From the NCBI GenBank assembly GCA_946056455.1, contig CAMGJS010000009.1, forward strand, positions 1 to 14,051: a stretch of 14,051 nucleotides of DNA. Reading direction: 5' to 3'. Source of the DNA: an uncultured Clostridia bacterium (GTDB lineage: Bacteria > Bacillota > Clostridia > Oscillospirales > Ruminococcaceae). The notes beneath the pieces were generated by a model. That model had not been told where the DNA came from and made no database searches. It saw only the letters and a list, made by a program, of their open reading frames with translations. Of this stretch, positions 12,525 to 14,051 are shown piece after piece (the first letter of the stretch is position 1; every line of letters starts with the position of its first letter). The translations under genes were made by a program, and so were the position numbers.

Positions 12525-13964
12525 TTACATAGTAACAAAGATAAATCTTATTGCGAAAAGTACTGCAATGATTGTTACTGTAATGTCCTTCTTTGTGTAC
12601 TTGCCTGTGCAGAGAGTGATGAGTGTGTATGCTATTGCTCCGATACCGATACCGTTTGAGATTGAGTAGGTAAGAGGCATCATAACGAGTGTGAGGAACG
12701 CTGGAACTGCTGAGCGGAGGTCTTCCATATCAACCTTGGCAAAGTTCTTTACCATAAGAACGCCGACATAGATGAGCGCAGGAGCTGTTGCCGCCGAGGG
12801 AATAATGCTTGCAAGAGGGCTGAAGAAAAGGCATACGATAAAGCATACCGCTGTTGAAAGAGCTGTAAGTCCCGTTCTTCCTCCTGCCGCAACGCCAGAA
12901 GCGGACTCAACGAAGGTTGTGCAGGTCGATGTTCCGAAGAGCGAGCCTGCAACTGTTGCGATGGAGTCTGACATCATAGCCTTGCCTACTCTTATGGGGT
13001 CGCCGTTTTCGTCAAGCATATCAGCCTCAGACGCTGTACCGTAGAGTGTTCCGAGTGTGTCGAACATATCAACAAGGCAGAATGTGATGATAAGCATAAT
13101 AGCATTGAAAATTCCGCCGATGTGAGGTCCCGAGAAAGCGTTTGCCCAGGCGTCACCATTGAAAAGTCCCATAAAGCCTACCTTGCCGAAATCTGCAAAG
13201 GACTGTCCTATTGCCGAAAGGTCAAGTGAGGGGAGCTGCCAGGTTGCAAGATAATAAATAACTGTTGAGGCAAGGATACCGATGATAACATTACCCTTGA
13301 CTTTGAGCTTGCCGAGAACTGCGATGATGATAAAGCCCAAAAGTGCAACGAGCGCAGGGGTAACAGCCGAGAAATCTCCCGAAAGTCTTGCGCCGTTTAT
13401 ATCAACAAACTGGGTGAGTGTGTAAGGGTTGTCCTGAATAATGCCGACATTCTGGAAGCCGATGAAGGCAATGAAAAGTCCGATACCTGCAGGTATTGAC
13501 TTTTTAAGGCAGTCGGGCATAGCCTTTGCGATATATTCACGAAGTCCCGTAACAGAAAGAATAAGGAAGATTACTCCCGAAAGGAAGATGATAACAAGTC
13601 CCGAATGATAACCTGTTATAAGGTCTGTTCCCGCAAAATATGCGCCTGAAATGAATGTTGTGCAGAAGAATGCGTTAAGTCCCATTCCGCAGGCCTGCGC
13701 AAAGGGGAGCTTTGCAAAGAATGCATAAAGGAGCGTTCCGATAATAGCGGAAAGAACCGAGCCGATGAATACTGCGTTCCAGATTTGTCCGAGAGTAGCA
13801 GAATCCGCGCCGAGACCAGCAAGCCAGCCGTTTGCTCCACCTGCCGCAACCTGATTTGGGTTTACAAATACGATGTAAGCCATTGCAAAGAAGGTTGTTA
13901 TACCGGCGAGTATTTCTGTTCTGACAGTTGTGTTGTTTTCTTTAAGCTTGAAAAACTTGTCCAA
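12525..13964 (-). CDS. NCS2 family purine permease (COG2252, hypoxanthine/guanine/adenine type)
   Basis: This is a proton-coupled nucleobase importer of the plasma membrane. From the chosen start it is 479 aa with a dozen or so hydrophobic segments. AzgA/PbuG-type signatures are present: TTFFAMAYIVFVNP (23-36), GMGLNAFF (93-100), VDMFDTLGTL (298-307) and GTSTCTTFVESASGVAAGG (344-362). These place it in the COG2252 branch, which takes purines, rather than the uracil or xanthine branch; the exact substrate is not evident. The TTG start at 13964 gives the family-typical DKFFKLKENNTTVRTE N-terminus and has CGGGG 7 bases upstream. An ATG at 14009 would add 15 residues, but it sits at the predicted transcription start without a ribosome site. 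Confidence 0.93.
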   Translation of the reverse strand: MDKFFKLKENNTTVRTEILAGITTFFAMAYIVFVNPNQVAAGGANGWLAGLGADSATLGQIWNAVFIGSVLSAIIGTLLYAFFAKLPFAQACGMGLNAFFCTTFISGAYFAGTDLITGYHSGLVIIFLSGVIFLILSVTGLREYIAKAMPDCLKKSIPAGIGLFIAFIGFQNVGIIQDNPYTLTQFVDINGARLSGDFSAVTPALVALLGFIIIAVLGKLKVKGNVIIGILASTVIYYLATWQLPSLDLSAIGQSFADFGKVGFMGLFNGDAWANAFSGPHIGGIFNAIMLIITFCLVDMFDTLGTLYGTASEADMLDENGDPIRVGKAMMSDSIATVAGSLFGTSTCTTFVESASGVAAGGRTGLTALSTAVCFIVCLFFSPLASIIPSAATAPALIYVGVLMVKNFAKVDMEDLRSAVPAFLTLVMMPLTYSISNGIGIGAIAYTLITLCTGKYTKKDITVTIIAVLFAIRFIFVTM

Positions 13965-14014
13965 AAGAATAACCCCGTTTCTTAAAATATTTAGAGCTTG
14001 ACGCTCCATATAGA

Positions 14015-14043
14015 ATTTTACAACAATTTGCCGAAAAATGCAA
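14015..14043 (-). promoter_or_regulatory. Promoter of the purine permease gene
   Basis: The minus strand has TTGCAT (14038-14043), a 17-base spacer and TAAAAT (14015-14020). The start site would be near 14008, leaving a leader of about 44 bases to the TTG start, with a small GAGC/GCTC hairpin at its 5' end. There is no room for a purine riboswitch within this transcript. An additional promoter further upstream, outside the window, cannot be excluded. Confidence 0.65.
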
Positions 14044-14051
14044 TATAAAAA

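Noticed and set aside
12272..12538. Small open frames on both strands in the recG-permease gap
   Set aside because: They read through the inverted-repeat hairpins, giving repetitive peptides (KRTP.G.P), and have no ribosome site. The region is better explained as terminators or repeats.
12749..13849. Open frames inside the permease gene
   Set aside because: They overlap a clearly conserved NCS2 permease in other frames and have no independent support.
13964..14051. Purine riboswitch before the permease gene
   Set aside because: The predicted leader is only about 44 bases, with a small 4-bp hairpin; no three-way junction fold fits.

Overview
The window looks like a chromosomal segment from a spore-forming Clostridia bacterium, probably of the Oscillospiraceae/Ruminococcaceae type. 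This is inferred from the spore-coat cotJ genes, a YtaF-type sporulation membrane protein, strong AGGAGG-type ribosome binding sites, sigma-A-like promoters and moderate AT richness. Most genes lie on the minus strand; recG and a small RNA gene lie on the plus strand.

Positions 1-8132 hold a complete type I-C CRISPR-Cas locus, read right to left: cas3, cas5c, cas8c (with an internal cas11c start), cas7, cas4, cas1, cas2. No cas6 is present, as expected, because Cas5c processes crRNA in this subtype. The main CRISPR array is not in the window. The 132 bases after cas2 are AT-rich and are probably its leader, with the array beyond the left edge.

The most interesting part is the 220-bp gap between cas5c and cas3 (5561-5780). 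It contains one solitary I-C-type repeat (5689-5718) on the plus strand, opposite to the cas genes. The repeat has its own extended -10 promoter immediately upstream and a strong intrinsic terminator downstream (5747-5782), so it forms a stand-alone RNA gene of about 94 nt. The 17 bases right after the repeat, in the guide position, are identical to 5589-5605. That target covers the -10 box and probable start site of the cas5-cas2 operon promoter, and it is preceded by TTC, the type I-C PAM. Identity stops after 17 bases. This is the architecture expected of a Cas-regulating, crRNA-like RNA (CreR-like) that guides the I-C Cascade to repress its own operon without cleavage. cas3 has a separate promoter and should escape this loop. 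A tandem GTTCACA motif and a 16-bp palindrome in the same gap suggest further control.

Positions 8288-8840 hold cotJA, cotJB and the first 35 codons of cotJC, which breaks off just after the GGPDG motif beside the cas locus. This marks a probable insertion or deletion boundary. Then come a DUF5662-family gene with a dyad at its promoter and ytaF. Divergent to ytaF is recG, which seems to start at a non-AUG codon. Positions 12237-12524 hold several strong hairpins, including a bidirectional terminator and two possible mutually exclusive folds. The window ends with a COG2252-type NCS2 purine permease on the minus strand.
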